The position numbers and the translations under genes are program-made. Below the pieces are notes generated by a model, which was not told where the DNA came from, ran no database searches, and was given only the letters and a program-made list of their open reading frames with translations. Shown piece after piece: positions 1-7,573 of a DNA stretch of 64,000 nt (within the stretch, counting starts at the first letter, position 1; each line of letters starts with the position of its first letter). Location of the stretch: the NCBI GenBank assembly GCA_035605695.1, contig DATNGZ010000040.1, positions 1 to 64,000 of the forward strand, given 5' to 3'. The DNA is from VRUE01 sp035605695. Its GTDB lineage: Bacteria > Actinomycetota > Thermoleophilia > Solirubrobacterales > 70-9.

Positions 1-681
1 GACATCTTCGGCGTCGACGAGGAGCGGGTCTCGGTGATTCCTAACGGGATCGACCCAGATGATCTACAGCCGCAGGACCCGGCTGAGCTGACCCGGCTGC
101 GCTCGGAGTTCGCCGCCCCCGAGGAGAAGCTCGTCTTGCTAATCGGGCGGCTCGTCTACGAGAAGGGCTTCCAGCTGGCGCTCGAGGCGATGCCGCGGCT
201 GATTGAGGAGGTGCCAGGAACACGCTTCCTGATTGCCGGCTCCGGCACTCATGAGGCGGAGCTGCACAAGCAGGCCGAGGAGTTGGGTCTGATGGAACAC
301 GGCACTTTTCTCGGCTGGATCGGCGACGACGTCCTGCACTCGCTCTACAAAATCGCCGACCTCACCGTGGTGCCCTCGATCTACGAGCCCTTCGGCCTGG
401 TCGCGCTCGAGGCGATGGCCTCGGGCTGCCCCTGCATCGTCGCCGACACCGGTGGCCTGCGCGAGGTGGTCCCGCACGAGGAGGCCGGCCTGCGCTTCCG
501 CGCCCACGATCCCGAAGCCCTCGCCGAGGTCGCGATCCGCGTCCTCTCCGACGACGAGCTGGGCCGCAGCCTGGTCGAGGAAGCCTACGAGCACCTGCGC
601 CGCTTCGATTGGGGCGATGTCGCCGAGCAAACCGCCGCGGTCTACGCCGACCTGGCCGGCGCCAAGCTCGGTCCCGCCTAG
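1..681 (+). CDS. glycosyltransferase family 4, C-terminal part (5' truncated by window edge)
   Basis: The reading frame is open from base 1, so only the C-terminal ~226 residues are present. They match the nucleotide-sugar-binding half of a GT-B retaining glycosyltransferase (GT4/glycogen synthase-like). Visible motifs are PNGID at the domain entry, LIGRLVYEKGF (phosphate-binding strand-turn), and the EX7E-type segment EPFGLVALEAMASG with the catalytic-region glutamates, followed by VVADTGGL-like and GLRF elements. It would transfer a sugar from NDP- or ADP-glucose to a cytosolic acceptor; the acceptor cannot be read. The stop codon overlaps the 3' end of the convergent XRE regulator by 4 bp. 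Family confidence is high, substrate unknown. Confidence 0.9.
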   Translation, partial: DIFGVDEERVSVIPNGIDPDDLQPQDPAELTRLRSEFAAPEEKLVLLIGRLVYEKGFQLALEAMPRLIEEVPGTRFLIAGSGTHEAELHKQAEELGLMEHGTFLGWIGDDVLHSLYKIADLTVVPSIYEPFGLVALEAMASGCPCIVADTGGLREVVPHEEAGLRFRAHDPEALAEVAIRVLSDDELGRSLVEEAYEHLRRFDWGDVAEQTAAVYADLAGAKLGPA

Positions 682-968
682 GCGGCTTGCTTCACTTCTT
701 CTCGGTCGCTTACCTCTTGCGGCTCGAACTGGCCCATTGTCGTTCCGCCCGGCGCCCAGCCCATTCCGTCGAGAAGCTCCCCAGGCGGAATTCCGAGTGA
801 ACCGGCGAGCTTGATCAGCGTGTCGACCCGGGCCACGCGTTCGCCCCGCTCCAGCTGACCGACGGCCGTGCGGTGCAGCGATGCGCGAACGGCGAGCTCT
901 TCCTGGGACAACTTGGCGCGCTTCCGGCACCGCGCCAGGTTCCTGCCGAAGTTAGCGGCGATATCCAC
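678..968 (-). CDS. XRE-family helix-turn-helix transcriptional regulator
   Basis: A 96-residue DNA-binding protein. Residues ~5-60 form a Cro/C1-type HTH: NLARCRKRAKLSQEELA, then SLHRTAVGQLERGER as recognition region, then DTLIKLAGSLGIPPGELL. The GTG at 968 is preferred because AAGGA lies 7 nt upstream and the protein then begins directly at the fold; open frame continues to GTG 995 and GTG 1091 without added domain. The C-terminal ~30 residues are non-conserved. It points toward the divergent toxin-antitoxin promoter and could bind the palindrome at 1055-1069, but this is inference. The class is common as a stand-alone regulator, so the link to the antitoxin may be accidental. Confidence 0.8.
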   Translation of the reverse strand: MDIAANFGRNLARCRKRAKLSQEELAVRASLHRTAVGQLERGERVARVDTLIKLAGSLGIPPGELLDGMGWAPGGTTMGQFEPQEVSDREEVKQAA

Positions 969-1054
969 CGCCGCATCCTTTTGGATTTTTCGCACGCCTA
1001 CAACCGGGCGAATGTGAGTTCGGCCGAGCGGGATACCGCCTCTGAATCGGTGTT

Positions 1055-1069
1055 CTGTCTTACAGACAG
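1055..1069. promoter_or_regulatory. palindromic operator candidate (CTGTCT-TAC-AGACAG)
   Basis: Perfect 6-bp inverted repeat with 3-bp centre, overlapping the putative -35 of the toxin-antitoxin promoter. Position suits autoregulation by the antitoxin or repression by the neighbouring XRE protein. Confidence 0.5.
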
Positions 1070-1087
1070 CTGTCATCTTTTTATGAT
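1059..1087 (+). promoter_or_regulatory. promoter of the phd-vapC-like module
   Basis: CTTACA (1059-1064), 17-bp spacer, TATGAT (1082-1087). This is one of the best sigma-70-like matches in the window. GGAAGGGG follows at 1124-1131, upstream of the antitoxin start. Confidence 0.6.
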
Positions 1088-1145
1088 ACACTGGACCTCA
1101 GACAAAAGGTTTCGGCAAACCCTGGAAGGGGACTAGAATGATCAT

Positions 1146-1424
1146 GTGCGCGAAATCGAGGTGGACGAACTGAAGGCGCAGCTGAACAGTGTGCTTCGCG
1201 ATGTCGAGGACGGCGAGCGGGTGAGGGTCACCTCGGGTGGTCGTCCCGTTGCGGAGGTCGCGCCGCCACTGCCGGAGCGGAGCGAGGTTATGAAGAAGTT
1301 GATCGCCGAAGGCAGGGTCACGCCCGCATCGCGGCCGAAGCCAGAGGGACCGCCTCCGCGTCCCCGCAAGACCGGGCGCTCGGCATCGGCGATCATCCTC
1401 GCGGAACGCGAAGAAGAGCGTTGA
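1146..1424 (+). CDS. type II antitoxin, Phd/YefM family
   Basis: 92 residues beginning REIEVDELKAQLNSVLRDVE, the N-terminal fold typical of Phd/YefM antitoxins, followed by GERVRVTSGGRPVAEV (strand carrying the DNA-binding dimer face) and a proline/arginine-rich disordered tail that normally wraps the toxin. GTG at 1146 is the in-frame start; TAG lies in frame at 1134-1136. The purine-rich Shine-Dalgarno (1124-1131) is better spaced for an out-of-frame ATG at 1138 that gives only an 11-residue peptide, which is odd. The gene overlaps the toxin remnant by 4 nt (TTGA), the usual coupling. Because the toxin is broken, this antitoxin may now be orphaned. Confidence 0.85.
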   Translation: MREIEVDELKAQLNSVLRDVEDGERVRVTSGGRPVAEVAPPLPERSEVMKKLIAEGRVTPASRPKPEGPPPRPRKTGRSASAIILAEREEER

Positions 1425-1822
1425 TCCTCTATCTGTGACACCAGCGCTCTGGTCAAGCGCTACGTAGAGGAGAAGGGCAGTGAAACGGTCCTCGATGCGA
1501 TGACGCCGGAGTCGACGTGGTCAATGTGTCGGATTGGCTACGTGGAGACTGTGCGTGCCGTTGGACTCGGAGGAGTGCCCGACGATGTCGCAAGGGTGAG
1601 ACGCGAGTGGAGCCTCTTTATGTCGTAGAGATCAGTCAGCGGCTTGCTGAGCTGGCAGGGCGAGTTGCCTTGTCAACTGGATTGCGTGCGCTCGATGCCC
1701 TGCATCTGGCCTCGGCGCTGTCTCTCGATGCCGAGGACGTCATCTTTGCCACCTGGGACGCCCGCCTGCATCGTGCGGCCCGGGAGCACGGACTTCGCAC
1801 GCTGCCGGCGGCGCTCATTTGA
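1421..1822 (+). pseudogene. VapC-like PIN-domain toxin, two frameshifts
   Basis: Three reading frames together spell a complete PIN ribonuclease. It begins TTG ATC CTC TAT CTG at 1421, needs one base removed at 1436 to continue as DTSALVKRYVEEKGS, and shifts again near 1618-1624 to continue as VVEISQRLAELAGRV and LRALDALHLASAL. Acidic residues typical of the family survive: Asp of DTSALVK, Glu of GYVET, Asp of LDALHLASAL and Asp of ATWDARL. Neither frame alone gives a whole domain. The usual partner cleaves RNA and is neutralised by the upstream antitoxin. Either the toxin was inactivated recently (little other decay is visible) or the assembly holds indel errors. Confidence 0.85.
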
Positions 1823-1848
1823 CCCATGCCCGAGGTCGCGGCGCGGCG

Positions 1849-2508
1849 CTATGTGTCCGTCGGGCGCAGCGTCGTCCAAGCCTCTGGGTCCGGCTCGACC
1901 GGGTTGGACCAGCGCAGCTGCGCTGGCGCCTCCCGCATCCTGATCACCCGCGCCGGGATTCCGGCGACGACCGCGTTGGCTGGGACGTCCTTGGTCACGA
2001 CCGAGTTGGTGCCGACGATCGAGTTGTCGCCGACGCTGACGCCGCGCAGGATGCAGGCGCCGTAGCCGATCCAGACGTTGGAGCCGACCTCGACGTCGCG
2101 CTTGTAGATGCCCTGGACTCGGATCGGGCGCTCGACTTCGACCACGCCGTGATCGAAGTCAATGAACATCGCCCGGTCGGCGATCACGCACTGCTCGCCG
2201 ATCCGCACCCGCTGATAGGCGGAGATCGTGCACTCCTGTCCCATCACCGTCTTGGCGCCGATCTCGACCCGTCCCTCGTGGCAGCGGATCTTTGTCCCGT
2301 CACCGATCCAGACGAAGCGGCCGAGCTCGAGCCTGCCGTTGCGACCGATCTCGAGTTCGAGTTGGCGGCCCAGGAAAACGAGGCCATCGGTATTCCAGCG
2401 GCGCCCGGCGGCGGTCAGCAGGCGCCGCCACGAGTAGCGCCACAGCAGTTGGCCGTAGCGGTGGTTGAGCATCCCGTTGCGGGAGAGGAAGCGGATAGTG
2501 CGGATCAC
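1849..2508 (-). CDS. acyltransferase, left-handed beta-helix (hexapeptide) family
   Basis: 219 residues with many hexapeptide turns (LELEIGRNGRLELGRFVWIG, VEIGAKTVMGQECTI, VRIGEQCVIADR), then the xenobiotic-acetyltransferase-like block VEVGSNVWIGYGACILRGV and DNSIVGTNSVVTKDVPANAVVAGIPARVIR. These enzymes use acetyl- or acyl-CoA and act as trimers on sugars or small alcohols. The DFDHG segment carries the usual catalytic histidine region. GTG at 2508 is taken as start; no strong Shine-Dalgarno is evident. It is transcribed divergently from meaB with 29 bp between. A role in cell-envelope sugar acetylation fits other genes in the window but is not shown. Confidence 0.85.
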   Translation of the reverse strand: MIRTIRFLSRNGMLNHRYGQLLWRYSWRRLLTAAGRRWNTDGLVFLGRQLELEIGRNGRLELGRFVWIGDGTKIRCHEGRVEIGAKTVMGQECTISAYQRVRIGEQCVIADRAMFIDFDHGVVEVERPIRVQGIYKRDVEVGSNVWIGYGACILRGVSVGDNSIVGTNSVVTKDVPANAVVAGIPARVIRMREAPAQLRWSNPVEPDPEAWTTLRPTDT

Positions 2509-2522
2509 GGCGGCGAGGACTC

Positions 2523-2528
2523 TAGACT
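2523..2528 (+). promoter_or_regulatory. -10 box TAGACT for meaB (leaderless)
   Basis: TAGACT ends 9 nt before the TTG start at 2538, so the transcript should begin at or very near the start codon. No convincing -35. Confidence 0.45.
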
Positions 2529-2537
2529 CACCGGGCC

Positions 2538-3500
2538 TTGACCGACATTGCCAAGACAGCCCCGCTTGCCGAGCGGCTCGTTGCCGGGGACAAGCGTGCC
2601 CTGGCGCGGGCGATCACGTTGATCGAGTCCGACGACCCGGCCGGCTGGGAGCTGGTGCGTGAGGTCTACCCGCGCACCGGCAAGGCGCGGATCGTCGGTT
2701 TCACCGGTCCGCCTGGGGTCGGCAAGAGCACCCTGATCGGGGCGCTGACCGCGGAGCTGCGCAAGACCGAGCGCCAGGTCGCGGTGCTCTCGATCGATCC
2801 CTCCAGTCCCTTCACCCAGGGCGCTCTGCTCGGCGATCGGATCCGCCTCTCCGATCACTTCCTTGATCCCGGCGTCTTCATCCGCTCGATGGCCTCCCGC
2901 GGCGCGCTCGGTGGTCTCTCCGAGGCGGCGCTACAGGTGGCGCTGGCGATGGACGCGGCCGGCAAGGACGACGTGCTGATCGAGACGGTCGGCGTCGGCC
3001 AAGCCGAGATCGACATCGTCGATCACGCCGACACGATCGTGCTGGCGCTGATGCCGGGATCCGGCGACTCAATCCAGGCGCTGAAGGCCGGGGTGATGGA
3101 GATCCCCGACGTAATCGTCGTCAATAAGGCCGATCACCCGATGACCGACACGATGGTCCGCGAGGTCCGCGGCGTGCTGGCGCTCTCGCATGACCCCGAG
3201 GGCTGGAAGGTGCCGATCCTGCGCACCGAGGCGGCGCGCGGGGAGGGGGTGGCCGAGCTTGCCGAGGCGATCAACGAGCACCGCGCCTTCATCGAATCGG
3301 CAGGGACCCTGGACGAGCGGCGGGCCCGCAACTTGCGCAACGAGGTGCTGGGGATCGCGACCTCGCGGATGCGGCGCCGGATGGAGGCGACCGCCGCCGG
3401 CGATCCCGAGACCGAGGCGCTGCTGGACCGGGTGGTGAGCCGAGAACTTGATCCGGCGAGCGCCGCCTCGGAGCTGCTGGAGCGACAGGCGGATGGCTGA
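2538..3500 (+). CDS. meaB: methylmalonyl-CoA mutase-associated GTPase (MeaB/ArgK family)
   Basis: 320 residues. P-loop GPPGVGKS at ~57-64, LSIDPSSPFTQGALLGDRIR (switch region typical of MeaB), ETVGVGQAEIDI, and NKAD for guanine recognition. MeaB-type G proteins gate adenosylcobalamin loading and protect or reactivate B12-dependent acyl-CoA mutases. The client is probably the split mutase encoded at 15.4-17.5 kb, some 12 kb away, so this is not a simple operon. TTG start; the last 8 nt overlap the next gene. Length and motifs are complete. The client's residues suggest isobutyryl-CoA rather than methylmalonyl-CoA, so the conventional name may not describe the actual substrate. Confidence 0.93.
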   Translation: MTDIAKTAPLAERLVAGDKRALARAITLIESDDPAGWELVREVYPRTGKARIVGFTGPPGVGKSTLIGALTAELRKTERQVAVLSIDPSSPFTQGALLGDRIRLSDHFLDPGVFIRSMASRGALGGLSEAALQVALAMDAAGKDDVLIETVGVGQAEIDIVDHADTIVLALMPGSGDSIQALKAGVMEIPDVIVVNKADHPMTDTMVREVRGVLALSHDPEGWKVPILRTEAARGEGVAELAEAINEHRAFIESAGTLDERRARNLRNEVLGIATSRMRRRMEATAAGDPETEALLDRVVSRELDPASAASELLERQADG

Positions 3501-3897
3501 GCCCGCAACCTCCGCGCCGCCTTCGCTGAGCGAGGCGAGGGACTGGATTGGCCACCAGATCGACGATGCCGACGGGATCGGAACCGGTCAGGTCCAAGGA
3601 CTCTTCGTCGACACCGGCAGCGGCGAGCCGACCTGGTTGATCGTCAAGCAGGGCGGTCGTTTCGGTGGCAGCCTGGTTTCGATCCCGCTACGCGACTGCG
3701 CCGCGGCGGCCGGCAGGGTTTGGGTTGCCCACGGCCGCGAGACGATCCGCAGTTCTCCTGTGGTCGACCCGACTCGCCCGCTGTTGCGCGAGCACGAGCT
3801 GACGATCAGTGCTCACTATGGCATCAGCGAGCGAGTCGGCCGCGCCGCTGAAGTGGCTGGCCGCGCCGAGGGGTCCATTACCTCTAAGCCCGCCTAG
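3493..3897 (+). CDS. PRC-barrel domain protein
   Basis: 134 residues from ATG 3493, overlapping the meaB stop by 8 nt (translationally coupled). The centre, IGTGQVQGLFVDTGSGEPTWLIVKQGGRFGGSLVSIPL, has the strand pattern of a PRC barrel: a G-x-V-x-x-hydrophobic-x-D turn, a WLIV strand and a V-P-L strand. The remainder (VWVAHGRETIRSSP, PLLREHELTISAHYGI) resembles the photosystem-reaction-centre H-subunit-like sporulation/stress proteins of actinobacteria. No signal peptide or membrane segment. Function is unknown; PRC barrels often act as small protein-interaction or redox-sensing modules. Confidence 0.75.
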   Translation: MAEPATSAPPSLSEARDWIGHQIDDADGIGTGQVQGLFVDTGSGEPTWLIVKQGGRFGGSLVSIPLRDCAAAAGRVWVAHGRETIRSSPVVDPTRPLLREHELTISAHYGISERVGRAAEVAGRAEGSITSKPA

Positions 3898-3965
3898 CAG
3901 CGTTTCTTTCTCGTCACATTTCCGTTTTAGCGTGCGCCACTCAGATCCCTACGAAGGAGCGAGCG

Positions 3966-4178
3966 ATGTGCGTGAAGCGAGTACTTGCAATGTCGGCGGT
4001 GGCGGTCTTGGTAATAGCCGGTCCGGTTTCGGCTGGCGGGTGTGGCGGTAGCTCATCCGGAGGAAGCAACGAAACCGCGCAGCAATCCAAAAACGCCGCG
4101 GCGACAACCGGCGACAAAGCGATGAAGCATGACGACGGTGCGATGAGGGACGATCACGGCGCGGCGATGAGCCACTGA
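3966..4178 (+). CDS. small exported protein with Met/His/Asp-rich tail
   Basis: 70 residues. GGAG lies 6 nt upstream of ATG 3966. A short charged N-terminus (MCVKR) and hydrophobic stretch to about residue 22 form a signal sequence, ending at VSAGGC with Cys26; this is an imperfect lipobox, so lipoprotein or cleaved signal are both possible. The mature part is a Ser/Gly/Thr linker followed by a tail with repeated Met, His and acidic residues (MKHDDG, MRDDHG, MSH), a composition seen in periplasmic copper- or silver-binding peptides. It sits 49 nt before the DipZ-type thiol-disulfide gene, which supports a role in metal handling for exported redox proteins. Not recognised as a named family. 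Confidence 0.6.
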   Translation: MCVKRVLAMSAVAVLVIAGPVSAGGCGGSSSGGSNETAQQSKNAAATTGDKAMKHDDGAMRDDHGAAMSH

Positions 4179-4227
4179 GCCGGTCGCCGTCATCTCTTCG
4201 TAATCCTCGGGTGGGAAGGTTGAGCCC

Positions 4228-5982
4228 ATGGTCCTGCTGATGCTGTTCGGCTTCGTCGCGGGCGCGGGGACCGCGCTCTCACCCTGCGTGCTGCCGGTGC
4301 TGCCGATCGCGCTGTCGGCCGGCGCTACCGGGGGACGGCGGCGTCCGCTCGGCATCGTTGTCGGACTGGCCGTCTCCTTCACCTTTGCCACGGTCGGTCT
4401 CGTTTACGTGATCTCGGCTCTGGGTCTGCCTAATGATCTGCTGCGCGAGCTGGCGATCGGGGTGCTGCTCGCCTTCGGGCTAACGCTGATGATTCCGCCC
4501 CTCGCCGACCGGGTCGAGGCATGGCTGAGCCGCATTGCAAGCCGCGCCGGAGTCGCTGGGGGAAGCGGGGACGGCTTTTGGTCGGGGACGGCTGTCGGCG
4601 CCAGTCTCGGCATCGTCTACGCGCCCTGCGCCGGCCCGATCCTGGCAGGGGTGATCGTCGTCTCCGCCTCGCAGCCGTTCACCGGCGGGCGCCTTGCGGT
4701 GGCGCTCAGTTACGGGATCGGCTCCGCCGCCGTCCTCTACTTCCTGATGCTGGGAGGGCGGCGATTGGTCGCGCCGCTCGCTCGCCGCGGCGGTGCACTG
4801 CAGGTCGCGATGGGCGCCGTGATGGTCGTCGTCGCGCTGGCGATGCTGGGTAACTACGACGTCAAGTTCCAGAACAAGATCGCGAGCTCCCTGCCCAGCT
4901 TTCTCGTCAACCCAACTGAAGGCCTTGAGGACTCGGCTTCGGCCCAAGCTGCTCTCAGCGACGTCCGCGGCGAATCTCCGCACGGCGTTGGCGGGGCGGC
5001 GGCGAGCGCGCCGCAGCCAAGGACGGCCGCAAATGGACGGACGAGCCTGCAGGTGCTCGGCACCGCCCCCGGATTCGTCGGCAATCAGCGCTGGTTCAAC
5101 ACCCCCGCCGACCAGCCGCTGACGCTGAAGTCGCTGCGTGGCCGAGTCGTCCTGGTCGACTTCTGGACCTACAGCTGCATCAACTGCCTGCGCACGCTGC
5201 CCTACCTGACGGCCTGGGATGCGAAGTACCGCAAGGACGGCCTGACGATCGTCGGCGTCCACTCGCCCGAGTTCCCCTTTGAGAAGGAGGCGAGCAATGT
5301 CGAGGAAGCGATCGAGCGCAATGGGATCCACTATCCGGTCGCCCAGGACAACGATCTGGCGACTTGGAGCGCGTACGGCAACCAGTACTGGCCGGCCGAG
5401 TACTTCATCGACGCCCAGGGGCGGGTCCGGTACGCCCACTTCGGTGAGGGTGAGTACGGAAAGAAGGAGCAGATCATTCGCCAGCTGCTGGCCGAAGCGG
5501 GCAGGAAGGTTTCGGGGCAAGAGACCCGGGTTCATGCAATCGCCCCTTCGGCGACCGTGACCACTCCCGAGACCTACCTTGGAGCCGCCCGGGCCGAACG
5601 CTTCACCAACACGATGCTCTCGCCCGGCTCGCACGACTTCACCGCCGCGTCGTCACTGCCGGCCGACGAATTCGCTTACCACGGGCGTTGGCGGATCACG
5701 CTCGACTCAGCGACGGCCGAGGGCGGATCGCTCGACCTCAACTTCGGCGCGAGGCGGGCCTACCTGGTGCTCGGTTCACCGGGGCACCCGCGCACAATGC
5801 GGGTTCTGCTCGACGGCCAGCCGATCTCGCGCGCAGACTCGGGCACTGATGTCCACGGCGGCGTAGTCAGGATCACCGCGCAGCGCCTCTACAACCTGGT
5901 TGACCTGCCTCGGGTCGAGAATCACGTCCTGACCCTGGTCCCGCAAGCGGGGGTGATGGGCTATGCCTTCACCTTCGGCTAG
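4228..5982 (+). CDS. DipZ-like fusion: CcdA/DsbD membrane domain plus TlpA-like thioredoxin domain
   Basis: 584 residues. The N-terminal ~210 residues are a six-helix CcdA-type domain with the two membrane cysteines in ALSPCVLP (Cys20) and YAPCAGP (Cys134), which pass electrons across the membrane. A linker leads to an external thioredoxin fold with active site SCINC (Cys317/Cys320) preceded by LVDFWTY, then EFPFEKE and AEYFIDAQGRV. The C-terminal ~170 residues match the carbohydrate-module-like end of mycobacterial DipZ (LDLNFGARRAYLVLG, YNLVDLPRVENHVLTL). The enzyme should reduce or isomerise extracytoplasmic disulfides, for example in cytochrome c maturation. It may be expressed with the upstream His/Met-rich protein. 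Full length. Confidence 0.93.
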   Translation: MVLLMLFGFVAGAGTALSPCVLPVLPIALSAGATGGRRRPLGIVVGLAVSFTFATVGLVYVISALGLPNDLLRELAIGVLLAFGLTLMIPPLADRVEAWLSRIASRAGVAGGSGDGFWSGTAVGASLGIVYAPCAGPILAGVIVVSASQPFTGGRLAVALSYGIGSAAVLYFLMLGGRRLVAPLARRGGALQVAMGAVMVVVALAMLGNYDVKFQNKIASSLPSFLVNPTEGLEDSASAQAALSDVRGESPHGVGGAAASAPQPRTAANGRTSLQVLGTAPGFVGNQRWFNTPADQPLTLKSLRGRVVLVDFWTYSCINCLRTLPYLTAWDAKYRKDGLTIVGVHSPEFPFEKEASNVEEAIERNGIHYPVAQDNDLATWSAYGNQYWPAEYFIDAQGRVRYAHFGEGEYGKKEQIIRQLLAEAGRKVSGQETRVHAIAPSATVTTPETYLGAARAERFTNTMLSPGSHDFTAASSLPADEFAYHGRWRITLDSATAEGGSLDLNFGARRAYLVLGSPGHPRTMRVLLDGQPISRADSGTDVHGGVVRITAQRLYNLVDLPRVENHVLTLVPQAGVMGYAFTFG

Positions 5983-6004
5983 CCCAACCGCGACAATCGA
6001 GCGC

Positions 6005-6706
6005 ATGGCCGCGGCCTCGCATGGCACGGTGCTCATTGTCGATGACGAGCCGACGATCGTCGAGGTCGTCGGCCGCTATCTACAGCGGGCCGGATACGAG
6101 ACCCTCGAAGCGACAGACGGTACCGAGGCGATGCAGATTGCCGAGAGGGGCAATCCCGATTTGGTCGTGCTCGACGTGATGCTGCCGGGGTTCGATGGGA
6201 TCGAGGTGATGCGGAGGCTGCACGAACGACCGGGTAAGCCGGTACCGGTGATCCTGCTGACCGCCCGCGGCGAGGAGTCAGACCGCCTCGTTGGCCTGCG
6301 GCGCGGCGCCGACGACTACGTGGTCAAGCCCTTCTCGCCAAAGGAACTGGTGGCACGCGTCGATGCGGTGCTGCGCCGGGTCTTGCCGCCGGCCGAAGAG
6401 GCGGCGGTGCCGATCGAGGTCGGGCCGCTGCGCATCGACCCGGCGATGCGGACGGTCACCCTCGACGGCGAGGAGATTGCTTTGACCCAACGCGAGTTCG
6501 ACCTGCTCGCCTACCTCGCTGCCAATCCTGGCCAGGTCTTCTCGCGCGACCAGCTGATGGAGGCAGTCTGGGATTACCCCTCCTTCAACGACACCAGCAC
6601 GGTCACCGTCCACGTCCGCCGCCTACGCGCCAAGCTGGGTGACGATCCTTCCAAGCCCCGCTTCATTGAGACGGTCTGGGGCGTGGGCTACAGGTTGCGG
6701 CCATGA
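6005..6706 (+). CDS. OmpR/PhoB-family response regulator
   Basis: 233 residues from ATG 6005. The receiver domain shows the acidic pair in LIVDDEP, phospho-acceptor Asp57 in VVLDVMLPG, threonine in LLTARG and lysine in DDYVVKPFSP. The C-terminal winged helix begins near LRIDPAMRTVTLDGEEIALTQ and ends with HVRRLRAKLGDD and ETVWGVGYRL. It overlaps the histidine kinase start by 4 nt (ATGA), so the two form one operon and a two-component pair. The DipZ gene ends just upstream, which raises the possibility of envelope redox or metal stress as the signal, but nothing in the sequence fixes the stimulus. Confidence 0.95.
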   Translation: MAAASHGTVLIVDDEPTIVEVVGRYLQRAGYETLEATDGTEAMQIAERGNPDLVVLDVMLPGFDGIEVMRRLHERPGKPVPVILLTARGEESDRLVGLRRGADDYVVKPFSPKELVARVDAVLRRVLPPAEEAAVPIEVGPLRIDPAMRTVTLDGEEIALTQREFDLLAYLAANPGQVFSRDQLMEAVWDYPSFNDTSTVTVHVRRLRAKLGDDPSKPRFIETVWGVGYRLRP

Positions 6707-7554
6707 AGCGCGCCGCCGTAATCGCAATCGCCGCCTTCCTCGCTGGCGCCGCGGCCGTCGCCGTGCCGCACTGGATGGGGGTAGCGCAAGTGGTGCTGGT
6801 CGCCCTGGCCCTGGCCGGCGCGGCTCTCGCCGCCGCCCTCGCGGTTCGTCTCGCGATGGAGGAGCGTTCGCGTCGCCAGATCGAGGAGGCGCGTCGGCAG
6901 ATGGTTGCGGCCGTCTCCCACGACCTGCGCACACCACTTGCCTCTTTGCGGCTGCTGGTCGAGGCGATCGACGATGGCGTTGCCACGGGTGAGACGCGCG
7001 AGCGTTATCTGGGCGAGATGCGCACCCACGTCGATGTGCTGACAGCGCTGATCGACGATCTCTTCGAGCTCTCGCGGATCGAGGCGGGGGAGATCTCCTG
7101 GACGATGCACCAGGTCGAGCTGCGCGAGCTAATCGACGACACGGTCGCCGCGATGCGAACGCCGGCTGAGGCCCGCGGGGTCGCGCTCACTGTTGAGCTG
7201 CCGTCCCACGAGGTGCTGGCGCAGGCCAACGCCGAGAAGGTCCAGCGCGTCCTCTTCAACCTGATCCAGAACGCGATTCGCCACACCCCGGCCGATGGCA
7301 GCGTCACGGTCAGGGCGCGCAACGCCGGCGGCGGGGTCGAGATCGAGGTCGCCGACGAGGGCGAGGGCATCGCGCCAGCCGACGGCCAGCGTGTCTTCGA
7401 CGCCTTCTACCGCGGCGAAGAGTCGCGCAGCGAGGACGGCGCAGGCCTAGGTTTGGCAATCTCGCGCGCCATAGTCGAGGCCCATGGCGGCCGCATCTGG
7501 CTCGAGGACGGGGCGCCAGGCACCCGCATCCGCTTCACCCTTCGCCCCGCCTGA
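6703..7554 (+). CDS. sensor histidine kinase (HisKA/HATPase)
   Basis: 283 residues. Two N-terminal transmembrane helices (~5-22 and ~27-50) with almost no loop between them, then a short linker and the dimerisation box AAVSHDLRTPLASLR with phospho-accepting His73. The ATPase part shows the N box (LFNLIQNAIRHT), G1 (DEGEGI), F box (FYRGEE) and G2 (GAGLGLAISRAIVEAHGG). With no periplasmic sensor domain, the signal is probably sensed in the membrane or comes through a partner. It is paired with the preceding regulator through a 4-nt overlap. Shorter than typical kinases only because the sensor is minimal. Confidence 0.95.
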   Translation: MKRAAVIAIAAFLAGAAAVAVPHWMGVAQVVLVALALAGAALAAALAVRLAMEERSRRQIEEARRQMVAAVSHDLRTPLASLRLLVEAIDDGVATGETRERYLGEMRTHVDVLTALIDDLFELSRIEAGEISWTMHQVELRELIDDTVAAMRTPAEARGVALTVELPSHEVLAQANAEKVQRVLFNLIQNAIRHTPADGSVTVRARNAGGGVEIEVADEGEGIAPADGQRVFDAFYRGEESRSEDGAGLGLAISRAIVEAHGGRIWLEDGAPGTRIRFTLRPA

Positions 7555-7573
7555 CCCTCGCCCCCCGACCCGA

